The notes beneath the pieces are model-generated. The model was not told the DNA's origin. It ran no database searches and was given only the letters and a program-made list of their open reading frames with translations. 64,000 nt of DNA from Oxytricha trifallax (Eukaryota; Ciliophora; Spirotrichea; Sporadotrichida; Oxytrichidae), in the NCBI GenBank assembly GCA_000711775.1, contig ARYC01017701.1:38455-102454 (forward strand), given 5' to 3'. The position numbers and the translations under genes were made by a program. Every line of letters starts with the position of its first letter. The stretch's first letter is position 1. Positions 9,406 to 24,400 of the stretch are shown here, one piece after another.

Positions 9406-12400
9406 TTTTATTTCAAATATTTATAATTTATATAAACTATCTAATTTTTCTATTTTTATCCTAATTTATTAAATATATTTTATAAAATTGAATAGTAAAT
9501 TAATCAATAATCAATATGTTTTTAATTATTTAGCAAATACAATGTATTTTGTGAATATATGTTAACATAAATAATAATTTGTACTAAATCAAACAAATGA
9601 TTTTATGACTTGTACACATATGGGAATTCTATAATAAAACCATTAAAAGTATAATTGAAATAAAGAGGAATATTTAAAGGTAAATTTAGAAATTTGAAGT
9701 TAAATTTAATGCATTAAAAATTCAATTTAAATACTTCATGTAATTAAATACCTAAGTCATTGTTATAGAACTACAAAAAAGAAACTTAAGTTTTTTAGCA
9801 TTTATAGATAATCCTTATTGTAAAAAAAAACAGCAAAAAATAATATCACTAATTTTCAGTTAATAATAACCTTTGATTTGTTTGAATTATTTAGTTTTTT
9901 AAAATAATTTATTTTGAAATATGTATATTTGAATCAAATTAATCCCCATTTGAATATATATATTTATTGAGTCATTTGTAATTAATAATATTTTTAATAA
10001 ACTCATATTAAGGAGTGAAATTAAAGCAATGACTGAAAGTACAACCCATCCTACCATGTACCGATTTTCTGGATTAGGCTCAAAGTCTGTAAAAAGTGTC
10101 AATATAAAACAAAAATTCTTGATAACGGAATAAAATAGTACTTTTAAAATAAAATAAGTAAATTTCACTATATAAATAAATTCATTTCAGTTAATTTTAA
10201 TTATTAATTTTCTAAAAAAGTCAGTTTAGGAAAATTAATTCATTATAACTATAAAAACTAATATCAATTAATTGACATAAGATTATAATATTAACAATAT
10301 TGATTAAGAAAAAAAATTCTATCAAAATATAATAAGTAAAAAGTTTTAATTACAAAAAATGTAGATCATGAATTTGTTGAAATTATTCATTCTGGCATAA
10401 ATTTTTATTAAATACTTATTGACTCCTCATTTTAAATTATTTTTTTATTATATTATTATTTTGATTAATTTATCAAAAAACATCATTAAGTAATAATTTT
10501 ATTGAAGTTTTCTAAATATCTCTGAAGTGAACAGAACCAAGCCTTCATTGATTAGTTCCATAATATTGTTTAATTTAGAATCAAAGGGCATTACTGTGAT
10601 AAGGTATATAAATTAGCCAATTGACATCATTTAGAAGGTTAGTAGTTGAATATAAGGAGACTCATAAAAGAAAAGCATTGATATTACAAAGATAAATCTC
10701 CTTATAAAATACAAAGAGTAATTCATAAAAATATTCAATAGATTAAAACTTTTATTAGCATCAAGTCTATGCAGTTAGAAAAAAATCATTATCCTATGAG
10801 TATTCTCGCTTTTAGAGAGTTTTCTCTGGAAATTATTGAGCTGGTTGATATTTTAAGAGTATATTTGCCTTAAAATTAGTTTATATTTAGAAAATGTTCC
10901 TTTAAAAGCTAACAAAAGTTTTTTCATTTCAGTTTAAGAGTTTTTTTTCTCCAAATCTGAACATAAAAATGTATGACTTTAATTAAAAGATTCACATCCA
11001 AAATTTTTTTAACACCACAAATACTTTTGTATTCCTTCTTTGTCAGGCCAAATTAAATTTTAAGTTCCTAAAATAATTATGGTAAGTCTTTATGGAATTT
11101 TAAGAATCCTGAATTTTATGTATTAAATATACAATACTCCACCAGGAGTGCCTTCTTTGAAATATCTTAGTAGATTTGTCTTAATTACTTACGGATTTAA
11201 AGTTTTAGTTAGAAAAACAAGTAGGGATTGCTTGCAAGAATAATATTTTCTCTTTGAAATAATGCAAATAATAATGAAATGGGTTGTAGTTTTTTTAGGG
11301 TTTTCTTTTTTACCTTAAACATAAATTAGTGTAGTTATATCACATCTAAATTAAAAACAAAACTAAAGTTTAATATATTTATACAATTTATTTCAATATA
11401 TAAACAGCTTTAACTAATAAATACTAAATAATTGAATAAAATTTTTAATTATAATTAAAACATATTGAAAACAGTTTTTAAATATAAAAATGAATAAATT
11501 TGTGAATATGCAATCGACCACTTCTTATCAGTATTTAAGTTTTCATGTAACGGTTTAATTTAGTTGAGTTGTTTGAATGAGATATTTTTATTTTTGTTCA
11601 AAATGAATGGTAATAAAATTGGAGCAAATATGCAAAAGATCTAAAAGAAATTAAGTAGAATAAAATTTACAAATAACATAAGCGAGATTAAACTTGAGAT
11701 AGTTACTCCATAGCCTTGGTCAAATCTAAAATTCTTGAAATTTATTATGACACTTAGAAGTGTGTTCAAGTATTATTCAATGAAAAGTCTTATAGGAAAA
11801 GCAAATATAAACTTTGATGCAAAGTATTGTGCTACTTTCAGAAATCTAGCAGATATGATATTGAAAAAAAGATTCTTACTTTGGAACTATGTTTGAAAAC
11901 TTTTATAAAAGAACTGTGGTTATTATTAACGCAGGTGAAATCAAAAGTAAGAAAGTGTTGAAGCCCATATTTTCCACTGCAATTCCAGAATTATATCCAA
12001 AATCTCTAAAATTATGATTATAAGCTTCTGTTTGTGGGATTTCAAAAATTGAATCCACAAGTTATTGTGAGAATAGATAGTCAAATCTCAATGACCCAAC
12101 CACTAATTAGAAAAAGTAGTATTATTATTATTTAATGCTAAAACCCCGTTAATCAATTAAGAATAAAGAAATTAAAAATATATTATTATTAGCGTATATT
12201 AATTAGAATTAGGCTAATTATTTAAACCATTGGCTCGAATTATTGTCTCTATAAAATAAACCAATCAGGGTGCGTAAATTTGTTTTTATTCTTACTCACC
12301 AATCTTCATTCTTAATTGACTAACGGGGTTTTATAAGGAATATATTACTAGGGCTTCAGCAAGCCAGATAGATTTAATCAAACAATTTCAAAAGAAAGTA

Positions 12401-15400
12401 GTATAAGTTTGCAGGAATCATTAGCTCATATAAGGGTAAATGTGATATTAATTACTGACTATTCACAAATCCCCATAAGACCTGCAGAGATTATGAAATT
12501 ATCATTTAAGCTCCTACTTAAGTAATAAGGATTGACGAAAATGTGCTATTAAAAAATTGAGCCATTTTTAGAACAAAGTCTCCATCGTAGTTTGGCATTT
12601 ATGCAGGTACATATGTTGAATATGACATAGATTTATTTGTATTGGTATAAAGGAACAATGAAGGATTAAATTACTTTATATATTCAATTTAGGATATTAT
12701 TTATTAAAATTAAACTTTAAATGATTGGTTAATGTTATTCTTAGCTAGGTTTTGTCCATGCCAGAGGATTTAACGAACAAAGGACTATTGAAGTCTATTT
12801 TTAATTATATAACATTATCTTTTGCAAAAACGACAGTCCAATTAAAGGCTATTATAAACACTAGACTTTCTTAAAAAAATACTAGGATTCATATCATCTA
12901 TTCATTGAATTAATAATCTGTTTTTTATCTTCCATTGAATCAAACTTTTTACTTTAAAAAAAACATTAATAGCCATTTTCTTAATAAAAATAATTAATTA
13001 TAAAAAACTGACTACCATCTTTTATGAGTTTTATATTGAAGCGTCATCTATCTGTAATAAAAGTGATTCATAAATTTCTTAGAGTAGCTAAGTCTGATTT
13101 GTAGTATTTAAAGGTTTTTCAAATTTGATAGTCACTAATCCAGTAGGAGAGATATATTAAACTTTGAATTTTGAATTATCCTGGATGCTTATAATATCTG
13201 ATAAATTGCTTGAAGATATTATAAAGTATGAATTTTTTTATAATAAGAATAACAAATTAAATATAATAATAAAAGTAAATTAAAAACTAGAGATTTTATT
13301 TAAAACTTCTCAGTAATAATAAAAGTGAATTTGTAAAATTAAAAAAAAACCTTTTATTTTATATTAAAATAATTGCTTTTGACGACATCTGTGTTATTCA
13401 TTTGAATTAAATCACTCTATAACACATTCACTATAATTCGATATTTTGTGGATAGAGGATTCACGTTATTATAAATTTAATGTAAAATTTATAACTATTA
13501 CAAGAATAAATAAATTCCATATTAAATTTTGAAATGAAATTTATTTACAAATAAAAGACTAGCTTGATATATAAAAAAAGAAATCAAATTTACCAAAATA
13601 AATGCATTTTATAATACTTACTCATTGCATTAAAGTACTTATTTATAAGTATATTTTTATTAACTCTTTTAAGAAGTAAGAGTATAAATCTTATTTCTTT
13701 CCTCTAGAGTGAGATAAACATTATCAGTAATTATAAAATTGAGTTTTTTTAATTTTTTATCAAACCAGTGCCATATTTCTTATCAAACTTAAAACTTTTC
13801 ATTTTTAAATGATAATTAAATTGCATGGAAAATATTAAGTAAAAGTATAAAGAGATTAGTAAAATACACTAATAATATAAACTGCTGTTTGGTTTAAATA
13901 TAAATTTTATTCATTAGATAAGAATAATATACATGATTAAAACAAAAAATAAACTAAGTATATTTAAGATTGAAAATATAATAATTTTGAATAATCAAAA
14001 AATATATAAATGAGCTTTGTTAATTATAAATCAAGATATAAAGTTTTATTTAATTTAAAATTATCAATAAAATACTTTTTAAATTATTTAAAACTGTAAA
14101 AACTTAATAGCTGATTAATTCTGTTAAATTGTTAAATGGTGAAATTAATAAGAGTGTGTCATTAATATTGAGTTTTAATTAATTGAGGAATATACTTATT
14201 AAAAAAATAGTTAGAATCTTATAATTGGAGTTTTCATGGCAAATAAATTAATTAATTAGTAAATCTTTCTTCTACTTTTTTTATGGTCTTTTTTAAGAAA
14301 CTCAATTAATAAAAACAATTAAATAAGACTTTTTCTAAATGTTTCTAATTAATTTATAAACTCTGAAAATTTTTAACACTTTGTATGCATTTAATAAGGG
14401 GAAATCATGTAATATTTATTTATAAAAAATTATCTTATTTTAATGGATATCTTATATAAACTCATTAATTTCAGAAATACAAAGATAAAAATAAAATATT
14501 TAAATTTATTTCCTATCATAAAATTAATTTAATATAAAATAATGTACTATAACTCAAGCATTTTGAATTTGTGAAAGTTAAATTACAATTTATTTTAAAA
14601 ACATAATCCATATTCGATTTGATTTGTAATTCATTTTATTTTTATTATATTAATTATATAAAATATTTTAATATGTTTTTTATTCCAATGAAATTTTATC
14701 TCGCAATTCGAGAGATTTTTATTGATAAATTAATTGTATTTAATATTGATGCTGATAAATTTTATTAAACAAAGTGAATTCATATTTTTTAATCATTGTA
14801 TTCTAAGCATTATTTTAAGATATAAATAATTATTTAAATTTTATTTTCATAAATCAAATTAATTCTTGTCTTAGTTGCTTTACAATAAAAATGCTTTCTT
14901 ATAATTTTTTCTTTGTAAATTAAAATTCTTTTAACTATTATTCTTTGCTAGTGAAATAAGAAAATAAATTGTATAACATAAGATTACTTTCATAATATTA
15001 TCTGTAAGTGTTACTGTGATGTCTTGCTCACCAAGTTATTTTAGTCCTGCAGTAAATTCCATCCTCTTATTATCTAAGAATTTAAAGAACTATCCAGAAT
15101 AAGCTCCATTTAAAACCTCTTATTTTTTAATTTAAAATAAATTTCACAATGTTTTATATGTTTTAGTTTATTGTATTTCATGCCTACTTATTAAATTTTT
15201 TAAGGCAATTCAGTCAAATTTATTATATGTACTTCATTTAAAGCTTCTTCATAAAATTTATTCATTTTTAATAATATCTTTGAATTTTTAACATATAATT
15301 AAAAAACAAAAACATATATTATAAATCATCTAAAATTCAAACCTTTAAATTAAACCCATTGATAATATCAAAGATTTTATTTAAAATAATAAAAAGTATA

Positions 15401-18400
15401 TTGAAATGATCATTTAAAATGCTTAAGGGGGTTTTACAAAAGATTCTATCATAAAAGTCGTTTTTTAAAACACGTAACCATTTATGGTTTAATAACTCAA
15501 ATTCCTCAGGCTTATTTTTAAAAATATATTTTTATTTAGCATTTTAGGGTAAATTTATAAAAATTCACCCTAAAAATTCAATTATATATAACTAGGTAAT
15601 TTAATAAGGTATTTCTGATAATTCTTTTGGTTTTTCAAAAAATCTGGGGAAAAACTTATAAATCTCAGACTTTGAAACTTTGCTCGAGATCTGAAATGCT
15701 AATGATGAGCTGGATATTAAGAATTCATTAAAATATGAAGTGCTTTATCAGTTTCTCTAGTGAGACAAACTTGCTTAATTTTGTGATTTCAATAAATTTA
15801 TTAAATCAAAAAAGATTGCTAAACTTTATTAATTTCTTATTTGATTTTAAAATCAGATTTAACTATGTTTTTTAGCATTCACTAATAAAAATATAGTATA
15901 GAAATTGAGTAATGAATAAATATTAAAGTATATTAATATTTTGAAAAGTTAGTTACTACCCCAAATGAATATTATACAATTTAGTTTTATGAGAATTGAT
16001 TATATTTTGCGGAGACAGTGACATCGTCTCCATTTGGATCGAAGAAATCAGGTAAGTATAAAACTGCTTAACCTCCAGCTCTTATAGTGAAACCTTATAG
16101 TTTTGTATAAAACATGGGAGCTAAGTTAAAGTTATTAGCGACAGTTTGGTTTGTAGTCTAATTATTGGTAGTTTAATTAGTAGTATTGTAGAAATACATT
16201 TGAATTTGGAAAATTAAATATAATTAAATTAATAATAAATCAAAATCGTGGCAGTTAAAGTTGGCCAATTTGAACGATCTAGGGCTCATTCGATAGAGAA
16301 TTCAAAATTAGCTGGACTTTACTATTGGCGGTACTATTTTATCGCATCCCCAGAGCGAGATAACTTCACTTTAATGTGAGGGCATAATTTAATGAATTTA
16401 GATAAGTTTAATTAAAGTGAAGTTATCTCGCTCTGGGGATGCGATAAAATAGTACCGCCAATAGTAAAGTCCAGCTAATTTTGAATTCTCTATCGAATGA
16501 GCCCTAGATCGTTCAAATTGACCAACTTTAACTGACACGATTTTGATTTATTATTAATTTAATTATAAATAATTTTCCAAATTCAAATGTATTTCTACAA
16601 TATTAGTACTGGAATTTGTAGTTTAGTTTGTTGAAGTAGTTTGATTTGTAGTAGTGTTTGTATTTGTAGTCGTGTTTGTAGTTGTATTTGTAGTCGTGTT
16701 TGTAGTTTAATTTATGCCTGAAAAACTTCTTCCATCATATTTGTATTCGATTGAAAATGTAGTCTCGTTTGAGAGTCCATCTTGAATTCTGCATTTAAAC
16801 TTTAATGTATAGTTTCCTACTACATTTAAATCAGTGCTTTTAGCAATTAAACCCTAAAACTTAATATAATTCGACATATATATCTTATGAAGTCAATCAG
16901 TAACTTAAATACTAGAATTTAAAATTAAATATTTCATGTAGATCATAGTAAATATCCATTATAAAATGAATTCTATAATTGATGTATATAAAAATAAATT
17001 TTTATAGGTTAGGAAAGAATACTATTATAGCACCAATAAGGATAGTTTAATAAATGAATGATTAATCATTTTAAATTTCTTCAAATTTTATAAATTGCTA
17101 ATTTTTAACTCAATGTTTTGCCTTACCATTCAAGCATTTGCAATTACTTTTAAATGAGCATTTAAAACATTCCTATTAAATTTAAAAAAAAATTTTAAAT
17201 ATTTTTATCAAATAAAATTAAAATTATTTGTTAAATCTTTCAAAGAATTTTGAGGGTAATAATGATTTATTATGGTTTTTATAAACTTAGTTTAATAATA
17301 ATTATATGGTCAGCAAAATTCTTTTCTTTCTTTCTAGTCCTAAAATATGTATTTTAAGATTTTTAATTAAGCGAAAAGAATATGACTTTCTCTATAATTA
17401 ACATTTACTAAAATTAATTTGAGAAAACATAACTGTGTTACTCTTATTATTTAAATTATCAGCTTTGAAGATAATCTCCAAACATTGAATGAATACAATC
17501 AACTGAAGAATTTTTTTTTCTTTTTATAAATATGAATTCAATTAAAAGTAAAATTTTAAATAATCAATATATCACTACAATAAAAAGCTATAGATTCGAG
17601 AATTAAATGTAGAGAGTATTTGTGCTTCCTATAAAAGTAAATTTGCTGTTCAAACTGCTACCGTCTGTGCTTTTTAATAAAAATAAAAATAAAGTTTTTG
17701 AAAATCTTTGATTAACATTATTTAATAGGCTTTGAACGTATTGAGTGTACTCAGTATCAACACAAACTGTTTAGTCGTATGTGCAATTTAATGAAATTAT
17801 TCTAATTTATTTAAATTTACTTTTTATTTGCAATTGTCAAAAGTAACTACTTGAACATTATCTCCTAATTACTATATAATGTGAGTAGGCAGAGAAGACG
17901 GTAAAATAAGTTTTCTTCCTGTTAGTTAAACAGGTTACTTCATTTTATTTGTTAAAACCCATGCGTATAAATATAAAAATATAAATTAATTTTTAATATT
18001 TAATGCCATTGTTAAATCACTTAATGTGGTGTTTTTTTGTTAAATCTACCATATAAACTAAAAAATTGTTATAAAATCTAAATTTGATAATTAGTAAATA
18101 AGTTTTAAATTAAAATTATTATTCTATAGTTATATGTGATTTTAAAATTATTTATGCTCAATGGAGTTTTACAGCAGATTGGAGATATTAAAATATTGGG
18201 TATTGACGTCATGGGCTCACAGACTACGCCTCCAGCGCATAAGTGGCGTTTTTGGCTCACACAAATCGTCAAGAGCTCACAGATGATGTCATGAGCTCAC
18301 AATTATAATATTAGGGTAAATCTTTATGAAACTCTAAAACTCTTGCTCTTGCAATATCTGGTAGCCACCATTTAAGTGTTCTAAACTGATAAAATTTAAA

Positions 18401-21400
18401 TATACGCAATAAGATAAGTTCAGTGAGCTCATGACATCATCTGTGAGCTCTCGGCTTAAAAGTGAGTTGGTGAGGTCTTCTTTGAGCCCTAGACGTCACT
18501 TATGCGCTTGAGGCTTCGGCTTTGATCTCTGCAGGTCAATACCCAAAATTTTAAGTGTAATTTTCATATTCAAATATTATGTCATCAATGTAAAATCATA
18601 ATTTATGAATTAATAGTAGGGTTCTGATATATTAGTCAGAGTTATTAAAAACTGCTAAATTAATTGATAAAAATAATGAAATTTTGAAACAATTATAATT
18701 TAAATTAATATTTATTTTTAAAAAATCTACTTTTTGACAAGGGAATATATAAATATGTACATTTAATTAAATATATTATAGATGTTAGTTCATTTATTTC
18801 TATTTTTATTATTAATAAAAAGTTAACTATTTAAAAAATAATTTATTATTTTAATTTAATTTTATATATTTCAAGATTATATTTATGTTTTAAGTATGAA
18901 GGAAAGCTGTTAGGATATAAAATAATTTAGTTAAAATATATTGTTATAAATCTATAAATTCTTTTATTCTACTTTTAATAACTATTTTAATAAATTTTAA
19001 CAAGTTAAACTAATAAATATTATATAGTCTTTAAGAGGTCTTAATTCAAAAAAAATTAGGGAAATTTGTTAAAATTAGTCAAATCATTAAAAATCTATGA
19101 AAAAGCTCAACTTTTTTTTATTTAAAATAATAAATAAAGCAATATAATGCATTTATTTTGGAGTATTATTTGTATTTTAAATCTATAAAAACAGTCATTA
19201 ATTTATAATATCAAAATAAAAAGAAAAAAAATTATAAAAATTGAATTTAATTAACAAATCTTTTATTAAGATTTAAATCTTTAATTAACTTATATATTTC
19301 AAACCATTATAAAATATCTAAGATTTAAAATAAATTATATCAAGTATTTGTTTATTGAATGAATAAACAATTTATGATATATAGAAAGTTTGCACTAAAT
19401 TATGGTGTTGAAAATATTTAATTCTTAAAATCTTTCCCTCAAATATATTATTTATATATTCTAATAAAATAAACATCTCTATAACTTCTTCTTTGAAAAA
19501 TAATTTTTGTTTGGTATATAATTAAACTTTATTCATATAAAATTCAATAATTTATTTCAGTTACTATATTATAAAGAATGCTGTCTCAATTATACTATAT
19601 GCTTTTGCATATATTTTAATAATTTTAAATTATATTTCAAGTTTAATTTTTTAAATCTGATTTTACATATCAAATTAAACAATAACTATTAAATTTGAAT
19701 TAATTATTTAATTTAAAGATATGTGATTACGTGAGTATTTGATTTTTTTATAAACGGAGTTTCATCTATAACTGTCACAGGCCTAGTATCTGGAGTACCC
19801 ATCTAAAAGTAGTATGGCTTTGGTATATGTACTTTTATTTATATAAAAATTAAACTCAAATATGAACGATATATTTTATAATATTAAAAGAGTCTATTTA
19901 AGATTCTTTTTATTTTCAAAAATAAAATCTATGAAAGTTAAGACTTAATTTAATACTTATAATTAAAATTGATTTATAAGATAAAATAATTACTTTCAAT
20001 AAATTATTAATATATCAACATAATAAGTATAGAAATATAAACCTTAAAAATTATAATCTTTTTTTTTCCCAAAATGTTTGATATTTTTTTAATTTTTATT
20101 ATTCTAGAATAATAAAAATTAGGCCGATAAAATTTTTGAAATAAAAATTCTTTATGCATTTTCTTTATATTAGGATAATAAAATCTATTAAGGTTGATTA
20201 TTTTATTAGAATACCATTACAAGTAGCCTATAAACCTGGAGAATCAATTTCCTAATTTAGGCTGCTCTTTTCTTTAATTTAATTTTCGGCGCCATAATGC
20301 GGTAACAGTAACTGATATATCCTGCTTAGTATATCAATTTTTATTTAATTTTGAATCTTATCGATAATTGTACTTTATATCTTCTGGATGAGATTGGTAT
20401 TTATTATGAATAAAATGTACTAGACTACTAATATAATTAATTTTCTAATTTTAATGAGAATTTGCAAATTTGAAATAATTATAGACAAAAATAACCGCAA
20501 GACATCTGAAATAATAAAATTTCATTTTAATATTTGATTTTTTATATAAATTGGCTATTTTAATTTAATCTATTTGTTAGCTAACATTTTTGTAATTTTA
20601 TTTTAATAGTTTCTAAAACTCTATAATAATTAAATAAATTAATGAATTTAGTATATTTATAGTTTAAAAATGAGAACAGCTGTATCTTGATTGATTGGAT
20701 AAGCTGGATTATTGCTATTGATAAAATACAAAAATAGAGTATAAATTAAATGAAATTTAAATCAATTAAAATTAATCAAATATAAACAATTCAATTATAA
20801 TTACGAAAGAAATATTATACTAAAATCTGATATTTTATAATGCTTAAAAAATTAAAATCGCACTTAATTTATAATACTTAAAGTTTTACATTCAAAGTCA
20901 ATTTTATACAAGAAAAAAATAGTTAACTTAAAATAGTATTAAATATAGCTCTACCCATAATTTAATTTCATTTAAACTTATAGTATAAATTTCTTTGTTA
21001 CATGTATCTTTATTTCAATAAAAATAGTAGGTGAATTAGAATTCAAAAAATATAATTAATTAGTAAAACTGTAAAAAGCATTGGGGCTTCATAAACTGAA
21101 AATACTTTTCTTACTTTGAATTAAATTGTAAAGTCTTATGATTCATAATCTCTATCTGATATTCTCAGTTTTTAGTACATACGACCCATTTAATTTATTG
21201 CATTATTGTTTTTAAATTATTTTTGTCTTTATGTAAAAAAGCATATTAATTTAAAAAACTTGTAATCAATAGTAAGAATATACCCACACAGTAACCCTGT
21301 ATTTAAAGTCAAGAATCTAAAGTATAAGTATATAATATTTATTTAAAAACTAAATATTAATACAATTTTTACTAGAATTTAAAAAATATAAATAATTAAA

Positions 21401-24400
21401 TTAACTTATCACATTTTCTTTAAATTTTATAAAAATGCTAAACTTTTAAGTTCAAAATTATTTGATAAATATACTAAAAAATAAAATTCATTTATAATAG
21501 GTAAAGGTCAATTTCACTCCAAGAGATGCTCCATAGAATAATTAAAATTAAAAAGACCTTCAATTTTTAATTTATATGCTATTTATTTTATTTTTAAAAT
21601 GAAAATTATATAAAAAGTGTTTGCTTTATTTGTGGATATAATTGATATCTGAGAAATTTACAATTAATAAATAATAATAAGCATTATTTATTAAAAATCA
21701 ATACTTTTGAGAGAATAATTTTCTATAAAATAATGAAATAGCTAAAACTAAAGCACTTAATAATTCTATTTAGAATTACTTATTTTTCATTTATTTAAAA
21801 ATTAAATTATAGCCTTTTAAAACCATAGTTTTATAAATTATTTGTAAAATATTAAAAAATATCAACCCTTTAAATGTTTTTTGTACTACTCCTGTTTGAT
21901 TAAAATCAATAATTCCAATGACTGACAATTGATAAACAATGCAATAATTTTTATTTATTTGCTTAAATTATGTTGCAAATGATAATTATTATACATGATT
22001 ATTTTGACTTTTATAAAATATCTTAAAACTCTAGTGTTTTAAAATGAAGTACCTTCAAATATACCTATTGCAATTTATTATGCGACACAATCAATTAATT
22101 TATCAATTTATTTCTTAAATTAAATTCATTACATAAATATAAGTCTTTTTAATTTATTTGTCTAAAAATAGAATTTAAAACGAAATAAACTATGTTGATT
22201 TTTTATTTATTAAATCATTGTGTATTTTATTTAATTTATTTTAAATTAAACATCAATTTAATGATTTATATTACTTTTATTGATTCTGTTTAAGTACGAA
22301 TTTTTATTTTACTTAAAATAATAAACTGGTTTATATGACAAGAAACTTAATAAAAATTATAATAGAGTTATTTAACTAATCAAATAGAGTCAATATTAAT
22401 TATATTTAACTTCTCTTCTTTTTATTATAGAATCAATTTAATTGATCAATTCATTGAAATTACTAGGAAGCTGTTATGCTAATATGAATTTACAATAACG
22501 GAAAATAAGAAAGTAAAAAAAGCATATATTATACGATAAAACTTAGAGATATATCTATTGATTTAAAAGTAAATTTTAAAATCACTAAAATTTGAGATAT
22601 ACAGCAATTGATTTGTAAAATTATTTGAATACTTCAAAAATAAAAAAAAACATTTTCTTGTAATATTTTATTTTCTAAATCAAGATATATTCCAGCAGAG
22701 TAGGAAGAGACTAAAAGTAATATATTTTTTCGAATGTTTATAATTTAAAATTATAATTACAAATTATAAACGAATTTAAGTAAATTAATTTTTATGCTAT
22801 TTCTTTTTGGATAAAAATATAACAAACTTGTAATTTTATTATAATTAAAAATAAGATTAATTATTTATTATAAATGGGAAAGAGATCCTAACTATGCCTC
22901 AGTTAATTATATATAAAATATAGCTTTCTACTACACTTTTGCTTGCTAATCATAGGCAGAAAGATATCATTTCACCAAAGTAGGCCAGTCGATGATGCTA
23001 AAATATCAAACAAATTCTTTCTAGTGCGAGTATTTCTCTTAAAAACAGGTTTACTTGACATGAGTTTGTGATCAGACTTCAAAAGTGAGAAGATTTAAAA
23101 AATTAAAGCAAGGAAATAACATTCACCAGGAGAGGTTACTGAAGGAGCGAAAGCTTATAAACTGCATTCTCATAAAAGTTAAAGTTTTCTTCATTAATAT
23201 ACCTTGTAGAATTTTGCAAGTTTTGTTTATTAGTGAACCCGAAACATCATAGTGACATAGGGAAGAATCATGTAGTAGGGTGTTTCCTTTGGATTATTTT
23301 GTTTTTGTGTCTGTCACATCACGATTGTATAATCAACTCATTGTTATACACCAAGATTAAATGATGAGTTAGCTCAGGATAAAATTGATGATATAAAAAA
23401 TAAATTTGAGACTACTCATTAATTAGGAATTGTATATTTAATTTTATTTCATAGTTATTAGTTTTCATTAAAATTATAATTAATTCCAAGTGATTTTCTA
23501 ATTTAAATAATAAAATAATATTAAATTTTTAGATTTAACTCCAGTAGTTGGAGCAGTTATCTTATAGCTTTTCAAGGTTATTATTTTATAAAAATATAAA
23601 CTAATTATAAAAGTTGAGAATGTGGACTATACCTGATCTGTGTTAATCTCTTTCAATAAGGTTACATATTTTATAGATTATATTTTTTAATTATCGATCA
23701 AATATCTTTAAAAATAAAGAATTATTTAAAGTTAATAAATAACATAATTAATTTATAATAGGTCTAGATTAAAATTTAAATGGAATTGTGAAACACAACT
23801 AAAGAGAAATAGTAACCTAAATGCTAATGACTTACTCATTAAAATTTATCAATCTAAGTAAGTAATTCTCCAATTTTTCAACTAATAACTCTTAATTTAA
23901 CTTATTTTTATTTTAATATCTGAATGAAACAACGAAGTATTCAATTTTTAAGAATATAGGTAGTTAAAACTGTGACGTTGATATTAGCTTGTAAAATTCG
24001 AACAATAAGTATAAAACCATATATACTAAAATAAATCTATAACCAAGTCGGCTAATTTGAGTCTAGATTAATAATAAATGTAAAATTTAAAAATAAGATG
24101 TTTAAAAATGCACAATAATTATAGTATACTTTTAAGACTTTATATAATGCCATTAATCTATACTTAAAACATAATTATATTTAAGAATATATAAATAATG
24201 GCAGCTTTGTATTAATGTATTTATAATTTTCTGATCCTTTTATATTTTATCAATATTTTATAAAATAGATGAAATTTTAAATACAATAGTAAAAATCAAT
24301 GAATCAAAATTTTTAATAGCAATATATATCAGGAAGTTTTCGAAGATGGTTTCTCGCCATTATGGCGTGATATCTAGTATTAACCAAAGTTGGATGATTC

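Noticed and set aside
9300..9410. A plus-strand reading of the tail islands (hydrophobic, open in both paralogues)
   Set aside because: Third-position changes do not separate the strands here because the two frames share their third positions. I chose minus because all neighbouring islands are minus and the product is hydrophilic as expected for a tail; some doubt remains.
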